The notes: a model not told the origin generated them from the letters alone. 64,000 nt of DNA from Petrosia ficiformis (GCA_947044365.1 OX345641.1:631460-695459); one strand, 5' to 3'. Counted from the first letter of the stretch, positions 16,152 through 30,606 are shown. Numbers and translations: made by a program.

Positions 16152-19100
16152 TCACTGCACTCTCACATGTCGCACATTGCCACAATCAGGTGGAGACAAG
16201 CTTCGTATACGAGGTAAGAGTTCTTTGTCCATACTACCATATCTGTGTAAAGAGGGGCTGCCTTTGTGTACTGGTTTAGTATTTTCATAATTTTTTTTAT
16301 GTGTGAATTCATTTTCAGAAAACGACTTCATCTCTTTTTGAAATATTTCCATATTTTCATATTCTTTTGCATAGTATGTAAAATTTTCATCAGACATGTT
16401 CGATGTGAAAGGATAGTTGACATAATCTTTCTCATCATGGTCACTTGTCACTTCTCCCTCTGTTATCGGATGAAGTGAACGAGGAGGAGAATCGCTGCTA
16501 GATCTCGTGGGGCAGGATTCAGTACGAAGGGGCATACCTGCTGGTTTCATTTGAACATAGGTGTCAGTAGACTTTGGATGGATCATGCGTTCATATTCGC
16601 CAGAGCTAGGTGATTGATACGTGGCATGCATGGATTGACTCCGTTTTAAATTTAAATGAGAGCTCCTTTGAGAGGGAGACATGTGTACAGAGAGTCTATG
16701 ACTAGAATCGGAAGAGTTCAATACAGAGTTCTCTGGTGGTGATGTATGCATGTCACTATCTAATAAAAATTGGTCTGTGTCATCAATGGCCGAGTCAAGG
16801 CTAATTGGAGGAGTATCACATATTTCAGAGCTTCTTCTACTACCATTATTCTGGCCAGGTATATCATTATTTTCATATGGACGTCCGATTACCCTCGGAT
16901 ATGATTTCTGTCTGCTTGGATGTGAATCCATATCTACCGGTGGAGGATTCAGGCTTCCAAAAGGAGAAGATGGATTCCCAGAATCAGATCCTTGCGAATC
17001 AATACTCAGTTGTCTTTGTGGTGTGAGGTGTCGCTGTGGCGTATTAATCCCAGGACTTTGATTGGATGAAGAGCCACCACGTTTGTGATATGATGGTGGA
17101 AATCCACTATCAAAGGATGCTCGGGAAGTGAACTCTCGGTTCCCTGGCTGGGTGGATATAGGAACAGCTCGACCGTCTCCTTCAAAAAGGAACCTGGAGA
17201 GAGAACGGAGGGAAGAGTGTGATTAAATTGTAAAATTAAGTTGAAATTAAGTTTATCAATACACCAGTGTACACTACAATGGGTTCAATCACTATGGTAA
17301 CCACACTGTATATCTGAACTGAATCTGAGATATTCTGGAAAATTAGCATGATGCAATACCAACAGCAGGGTTTTTCCAGGGAGGGATCCCTTCAGATTAG
17401 TATAATGTACATATATAAAATGCACACAAGAAATTTACTCTTAAGAGCATGCATGCTTAGATTTAGGTTTTTATAGTATATACATGTATATCTTCCCCCA
17501 CTACAAAAAATTTCTAGAAAAATTCCATCTCATTTCTATTTATAATGAACTCACAGTTTCAATACACTGTAATTCATAATGATATGGTTTTGACAGCAAT
17601 TCCAAACATTCACCTCCCACACAATTACCCAAATATTTGGACACACATAATTATAATATTTACTATCTGTTTTCATAGGACAGGATCTGAAATCATTAAT
17701 TAAAATTAGTTAATTAACAATTATGTCTTTTAAAATAATTTTAACTTTTTTGGAAACTTTGCTTACAATTTAGACATTATCTCATATAAACATAATTATA
17801 ATATATAATATATATTTAGACTACATTGCCATGGCAACTAGATGCAGTCTCCTAAACTATTACATCTTGTCAACTAGTATTAAATAGTGACAGACAGTTC
17901 TAGTTATATATAGACAGTATATTAAGACAGTATATTAAGATTGTATTTACACAATCAAAGTGTAAATACATAAATAGATTGTAAATGTGGTCTAGCCAAG
18001 AGCAGCTAGATGGGTTTAACAGAAAGACAGACATAGGCAGAGCTACATTAAACACATTATTTAATTGAATAAAGCAGTCATTGAGCTTAGTGATCTTACT
18101 TCCTGTAACAATTGGTCCAATTAGAGATAACTTTAAAATATTATTTTACAAGATAGAAGAGTTTGCATCCATGTCACATGATATTATATTCCATGAAATG
18201 GTCAGGTATTTCAATATTCAAAATGTTTTGTGGTTTTGTTAATCTATATTGGAAGCCAGTCAAGTAGACCAGCTGTGTCTTCATTATTCAAGCATGCCAC
18301 TACTCACTACTCTGTTCTGTTGTACAGAAGACATGAAAATGCATTATTGACTGGTAAGCGCTACTATCTGCACAGTAACTTCCTGTAAAAATTGGCTGAA
18401 TATTAAGCAAGCTTAAAGACAGGGGCATTTCCTCATGGATCGATATAAATATATATGTATATTTAGACTCGGACAAATGTGCTAACCATCGCGAAGCTTT
18501 GGAAACACATCCACATCATTGTTTGTGAATGTATAATTTAAAGGTGTGGTTGATACTGTAGGTGTGTTCCAGAAAAGTTGAGGCTGTTGCTTGCCCGTTT
18601 TCTGTCTCTCTTCACAGTCCAATGATGCTAAATCAACAGCAAGAACACAACTATACTCATGAAGTACTAATCCTTGTTAATGGCTTTCCGACTAGTGGAG
18701 GTGAGTGCAACATTGATAAAAACACGTGTGAACCTTCAATTCTATTGCTGACGTAGCTTTAAAGGTAGATTTTCGTTCCTGTCCTACCTTATAGCTACAT
18801 ATAGCATCATTAGTAATCCTTGTTAACATGATTTCATTATCACAAACATGTGTCAACACTAATGTACATGTACATGTATGTATAGATATATCCACACACT
18901 ATCCCATACACGTATCCACACACTATGAAAATGTACAGACATGTGTATGTATATACATATCCACACACTATACAGATGGACATGCTACAAGAGTGTATGA
19001 GGTTTGAAGTACTATAGTTCATATAGTAACACACACACACACACATTATACATCTAATATACATGTATATACTATACACTGTATATAATTATAATATGAT

Positions 19101-21899
19101 GCATGTATATTTAGTACATACATGTGGTATACACATGTAATACTTGGAATTGGTGTCTTATCTATAGTGTGTTGATAAACACAGGTACTATGTACATTAA
19201 CATAAACTGACAGATGTGTAGGAGAGGAACAATACTATCAATTTAAATTCTACACACGATTAAAAGTTACTCGAAAATTACTAAAATGGCAGGCTAATGA
19301 ATTCAATTATGATCTTATATATTATAGTTTACTTAATCTTTACTTGGTGTTGATAGAATTTCCTCAAAGTTTAATAATTACATTTCTAATCCATGATATG
19401 AAACTACTTTCACTCTTAAACAATACTAATATTAATTGGCCTTAGAAATATATTTAGCTTATACAAGTCTGTTATATGAATAGGTGAGTGGAGGAGGTCT
19501 CTGTGAATATTGGCCTTATTAAATACATGTACATGTATATTCAGTTTATTTAGGTCTGTTATATGAATCAGTGTATGTGTGGAGGAAGGCTCTCTGTGGT
19601 CATACAATTAACTTTATCCTAACCACTTTTTACACCTGGCATTTTCGGTTGGTTAAGAAAAAACAAGATATAATAGATTGTAATAACAGTGAGTATAAGT
19701 TGGTAATTATGTTATGTAAATGATCATGCACTCTATTGAGATGATGTACACCTGGTTAAAAAGAGATAATGTATCGATGAGAGGACACAGGAAAAAGGAA
19801 ATTTACATCATGAGTAATGCATGACTTGTCTAGGAATATCAGTCATAAAGGGGGTCACGATAATAATTAGTTTAAAATCATTATTACTTAACTCTTAACT
19901 AAAAGGAGATGATTCATTGATGAGTAGGACACAGGAAGGGAAATTTACATTATGAGTAATGTGTTATCTGTTTAACAGGAAAGCCAGTCATAAAGGGATC
20001 CAGATAATACTTAGTTTTAAATGCCGGTCATTCAGCTATCATACATAAGAGGCAGACCAAACTTGGTCTCTATAAGGAACAATGGTGGGTCTTCCTGGAT
20101 ACCATTTTATATACTAAATAAATAAATAATGAATCTTAATGTATGCTTTTGTTTAGAATATTTATCATTGCAGATACATACATACATTAACTACATGTAG
20201 TTGTACATGTAACATACATACTTAACTACATGTAGTTGTACATGTAACATACATACATTAACTACATGTACATGTAACATACATACATACATTAACTACA
20301 TGTAGTTGTACATGTAACATACATGTACTTAACTACATGTAGTTGTACATGTAACATACATACATACATTAATTACATGTAGTTGTACATGTAACATACA
20401 TACTTAACTACATGTAACTGTACAACATTTATCATTACAGTTAACATTCATACAGCAGCAACCGTCCAGTCCTATTGCTCCTAATTGTTAGTTTCCCTTG
20501 ACTCTTGAAAACTGTTAATTATTGTATGTTAATGTGAATACCACAGAATTAATAATTCACACTTTTAAAGGACACCTCCACCATTTTAAGTACTCAAAGT
20601 GTTTACGTCGGGAGGGATTATTCTCTAGAGAGTTACAACTAATAAATCACCTAGGATACATTGGAGCCAGGTATCCTACCATTTCTAAAACAAAAACAAT
20701 GATAATTTTTTCACAGGTGAGAATGTTTTAACAATTAAATTTTGCAATCAATACTACCCATGTACATCCCAAGTTTACAACAAAATGAGGTTGCTATGGT
20801 AACATTATTTGTAATACATGATATAAATAGAACTTACGTTCGTAAGGTCTCTCTCAGTGCTGCGGTATCTTTGGGTCCTGCATACATCCATATTAATCCA
20901 GGACCACCTCTGCACCTGCGTCCAATTTCAATGAACACCATGTTACCAAGGCAACCAGTACGTCTCATCTTATCTCTGTCCCAAGTAATAATGGGAGAGG
21001 TAGGATCGGCTGGACTAATGATGTCAAGTTGTCCGGGCTGGTTCTCAGATTTTCTGCTTCTGAGAGAAATAATGTGATGTCCTAATACATGGACTCTAGA
21101 ACCGACTTCTTCAGGTAAAATATAGACAGGCCACACTGAATCTACATAGAGAAGAAAACATAAATTTGATGTTCTATATATTCTATAATATAATAATGTT
21201 TAAAACCCTCCCTAGTGATCTTAGTGGTCACATTAACGAGGATCTTGATGGGAATATTATAGTACACACTTCAGTTTGTAGGTTCTGGTGGTTAAAATTG
21301 AATCACTATAAAATACTCCCAAAGTATTTTGTACAACTTCTGCAGTTTTAAGGTTATGTAACAGATTATGGACTATGGATTTCACTGAAAAACCTTTTAA
21401 TATACATACTGTTACACGTGTGTATATTCAAACCAAAAGGATGATCTTGTCTTTGATGAATTAAACGTCAAAGATGAGAGTTATGACATACTGATAATCC
21501 CTTTAAAAATTGGTTTGATGTGGAACACATCAATTGATATTATATCATCAAGCACACCTTGGGATAGTCATGTGTCTGTTTGATATTTTTAATATGCTTT
21601 TAATGTACATATAAAATCACCATGCATATTACAGTTACTACAGTATCAGTAATATTGTTTAAGAGTCTGTAAGCTAGTTCTATAACATTCTTTTAATCAT
21701 TTAGTCTTAAGACTTAAATTCGTATGGTTCTAGACGAGGTAATGATGCTGTCATGGACAGAGGAACCATTTAATTATACTACGCAGTTAATGTACTACAT
21801 GTAATCATACATGTATGTGGAGAGATTTATATGCAGTGTCATGTTGTGAAGATAGTAGATGTATATGCCAGGGCAAGAAATAATACCGGCCATTGGACT

Positions 21900-21931
<32 letters not shown>

Positions 21932-24900
21932 ATAGTGGTGCATTACATGGCTCATCAAATATTCTGCTATGTTCAAGTACATTTGATATTACATTTTTCG
22001 TTACAGATCATAAGTTTAATATCTACATATTCAGGAGGTCAATAGTACACATTTGCACAATTACGGTAACTTCTAGAATTTACTGTCTATTTAAGCATAG
22101 ACAAAATATCATTATTGGTACCACTTGTAGGTCGACAAGGACAGAGTTTGCACAAATTACACACAAACAGTTAACTTCTAGAATTTAAAGTTTATCTGTG
22201 CATAAACAAAATACCATTGCTACACATGTACATGTAGGTCGATAAGGACAGTGTTTGCAGAAATGGTAACTTCTAGAATTTACTGTCTATTTGAGCGTAA
22301 ACAAAATATCATTGTTACACATGTAGATTGACAAGGACAGTTTGCACAAATTGCACACAATTGGTAACTTCTAGAATTTACTGTCTATCAGAACACAAGA
22401 CAAAATAATGTTTGAAAGTCAGCCATTGTCAATAACATCACTACATATGTAGGTGAACAAGGACAGCGTTACCAGTTTAACGAAACACTAGAGGGCAAAT
22501 CTATAAAGATTACTAACTAATTAGAACATTGAGCTCACAAAGACAATATACAGTCAATAATTTCACAAAGTAGGGTCAAGAGAACAGTTTTACAAAGAAA
22601 CATTTCTCAATAGAGAAGACTTATTAATAAAGTCTGGATATATTAATAGTCTTCTAGACATAGTATCAATAGCCTTATAATTAGATTAAGGAGAACAGCC
22701 ACAGTTTACACAAACAACATCTAACTAGAATCTACTGTCAAATCTTAATTACTATTGAATGTAAGACATGCAGGTGGAAATGACAATCATTACCTAACAG
22801 ACAGCATTGAGGTTTAAAATAACAGTAGAGCTCATCAATGAAATAATTTTATATCAAATATTAATTATTATTGAACTTAAAAGACATGCAGGTGAAATGA
22901 TAATACATTACTTGTATTGATGTTTTAGTAATCAGAAGTGTTAATCAATGAGGTTACACACACAGATGTTATCCTGCTACAAATTTACTGTCTAATCTGA
23001 TGTGTACTCATAATTGTAATATTAGTATTGGGAATTTATGCTCTAGTAAATAGTACTTCAACTGTTAATAGGTTTGTAGTAACAGTAGGAGGAAGAAGAC
23101 AGAAATACGGTTCCAAAATATCCACCTGGTCTATGACAAACATGGGCCTGCTGGTACACAATTCATGCAACTAAGCTTGGCTCTTAGAAGCCTCTCAAAA
23201 CAACTCTGGGGAAGGTCAGCCCACCAGCTGTTCTAGAGTTTGACAAACTCTCCCCATTGCTGCTGTAACTATCAACACCAGCTAATTTGGTGTAGTTTTG
23301 TAAAACCACCTCTAAAGGGACAACAAAGACATGTGAAGAGCAACGAGGAATTGAATTTCAATGTTGATTACAAATGAATATTTTAATTCCCTCAAGAAAT
23401 TGATAAAGAAAGGCATGGTTTTAGAAAAGATTATTCATTCTATTAAATGGGTGCTAATCTTAGTGAAAAATGGGCTCAAAACTACAAAAGATGTACAATT
23501 TGTATGTAAACAAAAAAGTCACCCTCTTACTCTAGACACAAGAAGAGGAGCCTGTTTAAGATAAATGTGGTCATGTGGTTTACCATTCAACTGGAGAGTG
23601 TTCCCAGACATCATGACAAGCTGGGAACACTGTCTTTCCTGTGTCACCTGTATCCAATAGTGAGGCACCTACTTGACTGTAACTTTTATGGCACAAGTTT
23701 ATGACAGGTCTAAATAAAAATTTCACAAGTCTCCTCTTTACTGATATAGTTAACTATAACTCTTTTAGTAAGGCATTGGTGAGCCTTAGTTAACTAAACT
23801 ATAACTAAATTAGTCTATTGCAATAACTATAACTAACTAAAACGATAATGGGACCAAAATGGTCACTTTTAGTTAGTTAACTAACTAAAACTAAAACCCT
23901 TTTAGTAAGCCTAATATTATTATAGTTTATTAAACTATAAACGTTTGAGAAACCAGGCATACTATAACTATAAGTAGTCGTTACTGTAAAACTAAAATAG
24001 TACTAACATAAAACATAATATGTGCAGTGAACTCACCTGCTTTGTAATCTATGGGTTTTAATTTAGCTCTGTAGCCCTCTTTTATAGGATTATGGAGAGG
24101 TTCCTCAGGGATTGGCGAGTAAGGGAACATTAGAAGTAGTTGTAATCGTTTTATCCACTGTTTTTGGTCCTCGGGAAGCTCTGCAAAAAATTCGAAAATG
24201 TCACCATTTTTTAGTACTATTTGGAACGGCCACAGCTGCCCCACTATAGTAGAGGACAACGGTGAAGTGCCCATAAATGAATTGCCTGGGGAAGAACTTA
24301 GCGGCGAACAGGGAGACCCTCCTTGTACTCCTGACGGAGCAATTTCAGTTAGGGTGAATACTTTCTTAGGTTTCTGATAGGTTCGGTTTATTTCTTCAAA
24401 TATTTCGATTTGTCCAGCTTGCTGACAATCATGTGTCGCACAGTAGACTACAAGTTCACATAGCTGACACTGAGAAGACAAAGGAAATGTAAGGAATGTA
24501 CTTAATTATATTTATAAATATTTTAAGTAGCTCGCGACCACCACTTGAAACACTTGTAAAGTTATAAAGAATTGTTATGCATGATAGAACACAGGAACAG
24601 ACAAGGCGTACGTAAACAAACAGTTAACAAGAACGTGTTGAGTCTAGCTGGCTGGAGATTACAATACACTGGAATCAAGAAGTATGGCTGGGTGGCCTAG
24701 ACAACAGGGAGTTTGTAGACAATTCAGAAAATTGTACATCCCAAAACAAACGCAGAAAGGTAAATAAACAAAATAAGCGAATTTGGCATTGTATTGTACA
24801 ATAGTATAAATAATATATAATAAAACTATTATCATTGTTATTCTTGTAAATATTTCCACTGCAAGTAAATTAATGCAGTAGTGTACAGAGACGGTTTCTT

Positions 24901-25073
24901 TCTGCAACCAAAGACAGATATTGAAATCCATAATATCATCGTTCATAAACAGGATCGTAACCATGCATTATTACTGGTTTTATTATACAATACTAAACTT
25001 AAAATACCTTAGAATTTTTTCCTTTTCTCAACATCAATAGCTTGCCTCTGACAATTTCTTTACCTCTGTTCAT
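16152..25073 (-). CDS. IRS/DOK-family PH-PTB docking protein, 4 exons, 614 aa
   Basis: Exons in reading order: 25073-25008, 24469-24037, 21141-20838, 17193-16152; all junctions GT..AG and phase-matched. These adaptors bind activated receptor tyrosine kinases at the membrane and recruit SH2 proteins. Residues about 4-135 read as a PH domain (KEIVRGKLLMLRKGKNSK, QAGQIEIFEEI, FEFFAELPEDQKQWIKRLQ) with a Ser/Gly/Pro-rich insertion before the last strands. Residues about 168-270 are an IRS-type PTB domain (VWPVYILPEEVGSRV, ITWDRDKMRRTG, VFIEIGRRCRGGPGLIWM, ALRETLRTFLFEGDG); the GRR..GPG motif is the family signature. The Ser/Pro-rich tail has four YxxM motifs (YERM 468, YVQM 480, YENM 546, YGSM 586), the p85/PI3K docking code, and YVNY 525 and YENT 570, Grb2-type YxN sites. 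The tail is IRS-like; the short size is DOK-like, so I do not choose between them. Start is the first ATG before the PH domain. Confidence 0.88.
17194..20837. other. Intron 3 of the docking-protein gene
   Basis: 3.6 kb. Holds the inverted copy of the 11772-12182 repeat at about 18470-18760, a short CA tract near 19028-19045, and the TACATGTAGTTG repeats at 20170-20430. No other exon recognised. Confidence 0.6.
20170..20432. repeat. Tandem TTAACTACATGTAGTTGTACATGTAACATACATAC-type repeat
   Basis: Unit about 35-45 bp, six to seven copies, each with the palindrome CTACATGTAG. Intronic in the docking-protein gene. Confidence 0.88.
21898..21925. repeat. (TA)n dinucleotide run
   Basis: Short TA microsatellite in docking-protein intron 2. 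Confidence 0.9.
22045..22400. repeat. About 110-120 bp degenerate tandem repeat, 3-4 copies
   Basis: GGTAACTTCTAGAATTTACTGTCTAT followed by ACAAAATATCATT and GTAGGTCGACAAGGACAG recurs at about 22065, 22170, 22265 and 22365. Docking-protein intron 2. Confidence 0.8.
23745..23998. mobile_element. TTTTAGTTAACTA MITE copy
   Basis: Near full-length member of the family defined at 49033-49264 (AACTCTTTTAGTAAGGCATTG .. GAGAAACCAGGCATACTATA), just downstream of exon 2's donor in docking-protein intron 2. Confidence 0.75.
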
Positions 25074-26560
25074 TTTCCCGCCAGGGAGAGTGCTCTGTAG
25101 AATGCAATTAGAATAGCATACGGTATGACGATCAGACAAGTCTGGATAACAGTTTATTGGTGCTACAAGGGCCATCTTTTTACCATGCAAGTAAAACAGG
25201 TAGAACGATATCAATACTGACAAAAATCTTTTACTGAAACTACTTTAGTATTCATTATGCGAGTCCTTTAGACTACACAAACCCGCCCAACAAATGCTTA
25301 CCACGTGTTATTTGAGCATGCGCGTCGTTGCTATGAACACAATTTGAGGTTAAAAGGAATGTAAACAAATATACCGCAAGAAGATAGTTACTCCAATACT
25401 CTAAAGAAAAGACAGTATAAAAAGTTAAACCACTAATTCACTATGAAATTTACACAGCCTACACGTTGTTATTCTTAAACCAAAGCTTAAATGATTTAGC
25501 TAAGTCACCAAACTACGGATTACTGATTCACACTCATTTATTTACCTGACTCACCAAACTTATAAAATTATATCATTCACTCACAGCTACTAAACACACA
25601 TAATATTGTCAGCAAATGTTTTTACCACATGAGAGTTTACACAATCTTGATAATTATATACAATATATATATAATACATAATGACACAACATGGTAGTAT
25701 AAATCTATCTTTCCAGCCATAATAAAGCTTTCTACATGAAACATTATACAATAATATACGTTATAAACTCACCGACTCGTTCGAAGAGTGTTTTCTAGAA
25801 AATAATGCACTCAGTGACATCCCAGAACTAGCAAGTACGAATACACTTAGCTACTCTTAATTACAAATAATATCTCTGTATAATAACTCTTTCTCCCAAT
25901 CAATCAGTTATTTTGTATTGCCGGAAATAGTAGAGAAAGTAGTCAAACAGGTACGTACAACAATGTAGACTGCAACGGATTCCGTCACCCAAGCAGTTTA
26001 CGAGGAATGAGGATGATGAAATATACGCGACTACACGTACAATTTCAGGAAATCCTTTTGAGGAAACACACACAGAATGGCCTGCTGGATGCAGCAAAAG
26101 TAACCTAACCTAGCTAGTAGCTACCTCTCTCTGCAGCACTGCACTGGGGATCTGGCTGTAGCTGTGTAAACGCGCGGTTTAACCTATCATAAGAACCGCC
26201 TTTAATTACGCGCAAAAACCACTAATTGGCTGTGAGTTAAAGAATATTACGTAATAGCCTGATATGTTATCAGAAACTGTTTCAGTACAACAGCATATTA
26301 ATTAATGAATGATTTAGTTCAAAACATAATGTCCACACACAAGTTGACAAGTATCAATATCTGTTGTACACCTGAGAAAAACTCTTAGATAAAAGTACTG
26401 TAATATCTGTGGTCGAGCAGACATACACCAAACTGTTGCTAACAGGAGCTGATAATTATGTAATATATATAACTTAGCCACTAATCGTCAGTAAATCTTG
26501 TAATTTTGATTATAATGTAATGAATTATCATGATCTATCAGGAGCAGCTGGATAATAATT
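25074..26560. other. Upstream region of the docking-protein gene
   Basis: No exon seen. A patch at about 25285-25345 is richer in G+C, with an E-box-like CCACGTG at 25301 and GCATGCGCG at about 25316, plausible promoter sites. Another CpG-containing patch lies near 26170-26215. Transcription start unknown. Confidence 0.35.
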
Positions 26561-26567
26561 ACATTAA

Positions 26568-26592
26568 CTTTTTTTTTTTTTTTTTTTTTTTG
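26568..26592. repeat. Poly-T run
   Basis: About 25 consecutive T residues. Could be the reverse A-tail of a retroelement, but no element body is recognised beside it. Confidence 0.85.
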
Positions 26593-28015
26593 ATGGTTAA
26601 ATGATGATAGATAATAATTTTAATAATATAAAATAAATAAATAAAGGATTTTTTTTAAAATGAATAATTTTGGAATAAGTCAATATAATGAAAATTTCTT
26701 CCAATCCAATATTAACTTATAGATTTAATACATGGTGCATAAAGTATATACGTATATATATAACCTGATCTTCATATTGCAGAAAATGAAAAGTAATGGT
26801 TTTTGTAAATAGAAAAATCATCATAATTTATTTTAAACACATTCCATTTCATAATTACATGTATTATTTGCAGCTGAGAATGTTATTATTATCAGATACT
26901 TCACATGTACATTCAGCTTATCTTTTGAAGTGTTCACAGCTTCAGTTTGTCATTATATATACATTTGCTTCATTTTTGAGTTACAGTATAAATGTTTAGC
27001 TACACTTTATAATTATACTGCTGTCTAATTTTGAGGTCATCGTAAATCTAAAGTTCTTTAATAAATTCCCAATCAGTACATATGAAGTTACTGCAGTCTA
27101 ATTTTGAGGTCATTCAGTACATGTAAAGTCATAATAATCTAATTTTGAGGTAATCTGAAGTTCTTTCTCAATTCCGTTGCTACCGTTAACCTTTAAGGAG
27201 TCAAAGTGTCTGCCTACATACAGTGTTTTAAATATTACTAATAATTTACTACTGCTATAAAAAACCACTGACATGTTGTTTACATAATATAAATTCCTTA
27301 GTGTATTAATGACATTGCCTCACAAGAAATACAGGGAGTTAACCCGATAAGGAAACCAATAGTACAATATGGTTAGAGTTTTTTTTCTAATTAAATTTTC
27401 AGGTGTTGGTTATCGTAGTAAAGTTACTAAGTTCCTACACAATTTGTATGAAATATTCAAATCACACATTATGATAATATTTTATGATATTGCACTACAA
27501 GTCAAGGTTGGTTATATCCCGGAAGTCACATGACAGGAAGTATCAGTAACCAATTCACCAATGAAATCAGTGCGCTATTTTTCGATAAACGTTTTATCAC
27601 CCTGATACCGAGATATATCACTTAGATACACTAGTATTGCCATTCATGACAATTAATACTAGCATATCCCTCTTACAATATTTCCTGGCAATTGGGTGAT
27701 AACATGATTATTTTATAATATTAAATTTCCTTAATTAAAGATTACATACTCTCTATGACAGATTTCTAATTAGCTCTCCCTGGAGGCTGTAAGCCAGTCT
27801 TCCAAACATAGCATTAAAGTGTAGAATCTTTATACCACTAGCCAACATAACATATTCAATTTGAATACATAACTATTCATTGTTTGGCAAAGTTACAGAT
27901 ATAGCTCATGATTTCATTCTTTGTAGGAAGTAAAACAATAATTATTATGCAATATGATTTGTTTGGTAAACTACCTAATTACCTAATTATGTCACTGTAC
28001 ATGTATATTTACAAG
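26593..28015. other. Gene-free AT-rich sequence with minor repeats
   Basis: Three copies of a short motif GTCTAATTTTGAGGTCAT occur at about 27022, 27100 and 27140, also seen next to the 68-bp array at 13412. No coding exon recognised. Confidence 0.5.
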
Positions 28016-28610
28016 CAACTTGTACTATATGTGTGTGTACATATAGTTGTATGTATGTACATGTACTGTATGTGTACATATAGTTGTGTGTATGTACATG
28101 TACTGTATGTGTACATATAGTTTTATGTATCTACATGTACTTGTACTGTATGTGTACCATATATAATGTATGTATATGTACTTGTACTGTATGTGTACAT
28201 ATAGTTGCATGTATGTACATGTACTGTATGGGACATTATAGTAATGTATGTTTATGTACATGTACTGTATGGGACATTATAGTAATGTATGTATATGTAC
28301 TTGTACTGTATGTACAAGTACACTACATACATTACTTGTAGTGTACTTGTATAGTAATACATGTACATGTACATAACTATACTTGTAATATTATTATGTA
28401 CTTGTCTGTATGTGTACATGTATTTATATTGTATACATGTACTTGTATTGCACTACTTGTATTTCTATTCACTGTGTACAAGCAGTTGTAATATCATTAT
28501 GTCTGTACATGTACAAGTACAAGTACTAATTAAGTACATGTAAACAAATGTACAATATATGTACTTGTAATATACTTCTATTGTACATCTACATGTAATA
28601 TGTACATATA
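28015..28610. repeat. TACATGTAC/CTGTATGTG degenerate repeat field
   Basis: Units of about 45-50 bp (TGTACATATAGTTGTATGTA..ATGTACTGTATG) in the first half, then TACATGTACTTGTA words. Open frames here are repeat translations. Confidence 0.85.
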
Positions 28611-28979
28611 CATGTTTATAATTAAATGGTATATTTCAGTGTAGTATATGAATGTTTGCTTAGCATGCAAATGATTCATTTGGTAGCATACAATGTTTTG
28701 ATGTGAATACAGTTTATTGATCAAACCGGTTTTTTTACAGCAATGTTTCCACTCAAGTTGCTCTGTTACATAGCTACATAGACACATGACTTATTATGAT
28801 ATTCATGACACCATGGCCACCCATATATTAGCTAAATAGCCAATATTTTATTAATACTTGTCCTTCTTCATCTATTTATCAATCAATCCATCTATCTAAA
28901 CCTTCTAAGATCCATCCATTCAATACAATGTTTTATTGATACTCTGTTTGTTCATTCTTGAATACAAATCTCTTATTCA

Positions 28980-29305
28980 TCCATCTATATGTAGTCCATC
29001 CTATCTATCCATCCAGCACCATCCATCTATCCATCCATCCAGCCGTCCGTCTGTTCGTCCGTCCGTCTGTTCATCCATCCGTCTGTCCGTCCATTTGTTC
29101 GACCGTCCATCCATCCATCCATCCATCCATCCATCATCCATCCATCCATCCATCCATCCATTCATCCATCCATCCATACACCCATCCATCCATCCATCCA
29201 TCCATCCATTCATCCATCCATCCATACACCCATCCATCCATCCATCCATCCATCCATTCATCCATCCATCCACCCACCCATCCATCCATCCATACATACA
29301 TATAT
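28980..29305. repeat. (CATC)n microsatellite
   Basis: ATCC/TCCA tetranucleotide array, about 300 bp, with GTCC and TTCATCCATCC variants; part has a longer period (CCATACACCCATCCATCCAT). Confidence 0.96.
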
Positions 29306-29624
29306 GAATTTCAAGTATTTATTGTATCAAATATACCTGTTGAATGTTCATCATTTTATATCCACCTGAAATAATTCGTAGATGTGTGATTGTGTACATA
29401 AAGTCAATGAAACTGAAGAGTATAAATTTAATGTTTTAGTACGTATACTTACTATGGCTTGCTGAAAGTTGTTTCATGATACACAATGTATACACAGTAA
29501 TAATGAAAGAATTACCTTATTATCAATAACAAACATTACAATTATAAACAATCATAAATTGAAGAGCTTTTAATAATCCATCCCATCTGTGTTTGTGTTT
29601 GTGTAAGCATAATTATATATATAA

Positions 29625-29655
29625 TTATAATTATATATATATATATATATACATA
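29625..29655. repeat. (TA)n run
   Basis: TATA dinucleotide run next to ATAATTATAA palindromes. Confidence 0.85.
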
Positions 29656-29839
29656 CGTATATATTTGATTGTGTATGTATTGTCATTAAATAACAATATG
29701 TATAAACAAACACACACAATAATAAATGTTTATTATTTACAGTTAAACACACATCAACTCATAATGCATAAGTACACTTAATGATGCGTGAGTGTGTAAG
29801 TACAAACATATACATACATATATTGTTTATTGTTTATAA

Positions 29840-30300
29840 TTTGAATACACATCAGCTCATTATAGTATGACGATTTGAAGTATCATAATTGCGTGTGTGT
29901 GTGTATGTGTGTATGTACAAACATACATAATAATTATACTGTTTATTATTTTAAAGTTGCATGAATACACATCAGCTCATTATAGTATGACGATTTGAAG
30001 TATCATAATTGCGTGTGTGTGTGTATGTGTGTATGTACAAACATACATAATAATTATACTGTTTATTATTTTAAAGTTGCATGAATACACATCAGCTCAT
30101 TATAGTATGACGATTTGAAGTATCATAATTGCGTGTGTGTGTGTATGTGTGTGTGTGTGTGTAACAATGCAGTGTATGTACAAACATACATATTTTTATA
30201 ATGTTTATTATTTACAGTTGCATGAATACACACATTAGCTCATTCAGGATATTATATCACATAATTATGTGCGTGTGTGTATGTGTATATAAACACATAC
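29840..30300. repeat. 120-bp tandem repeat, 3 near-identical copies plus a degraded one
   Basis: Bases 29881-29940 and 30001-30060 are identical, giving an exact period of 120. Each unit holds a GTGTGTGT tract and ACATCAGCTCATTATAGTAT. Confidence 0.95.
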
Positions 30301-30499
30301 ACATGATGCAATATTATTATTATTATGGTATTATATCATTAGATGGCCTGTTGTATAAGAGATGAGTCAACATATTAAATAAATAACAAGAAATGAAATC
30401 ATAATAAATAAATGTATATAACATATGTTTATGGATATTTACACATGCATATACATACATACAACATCTGTAATCTTTTTCCCCTTGCTATCTCATATA

Positions 30500-30606
30500 A
30501 ACATACATACATACATACATACATACATATGTACATACATACATACAAACATACATACATACGTACGTACATACATACGTACATACATACGTACATACAT
30601 ACGTAC
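30500..30606. repeat. (CATA)n microsatellite
   Basis: ACATACAT run with ACGT variants, directly abutting the MITE at 30612. Confidence 0.92.

Noticed and set aside
20834..21136. Plus-strand open frame opposite the PTB exon (20742-21077)
   Set aside because: Antisense shadow of the conserved PTB-domain exon.
25900..26097. 65-codon minus-strand frame upstream of the docking-protein gene
   Set aside because: No domain, no in-phase splice link to the PH-domain exon, and the PH exon has its own ATG.
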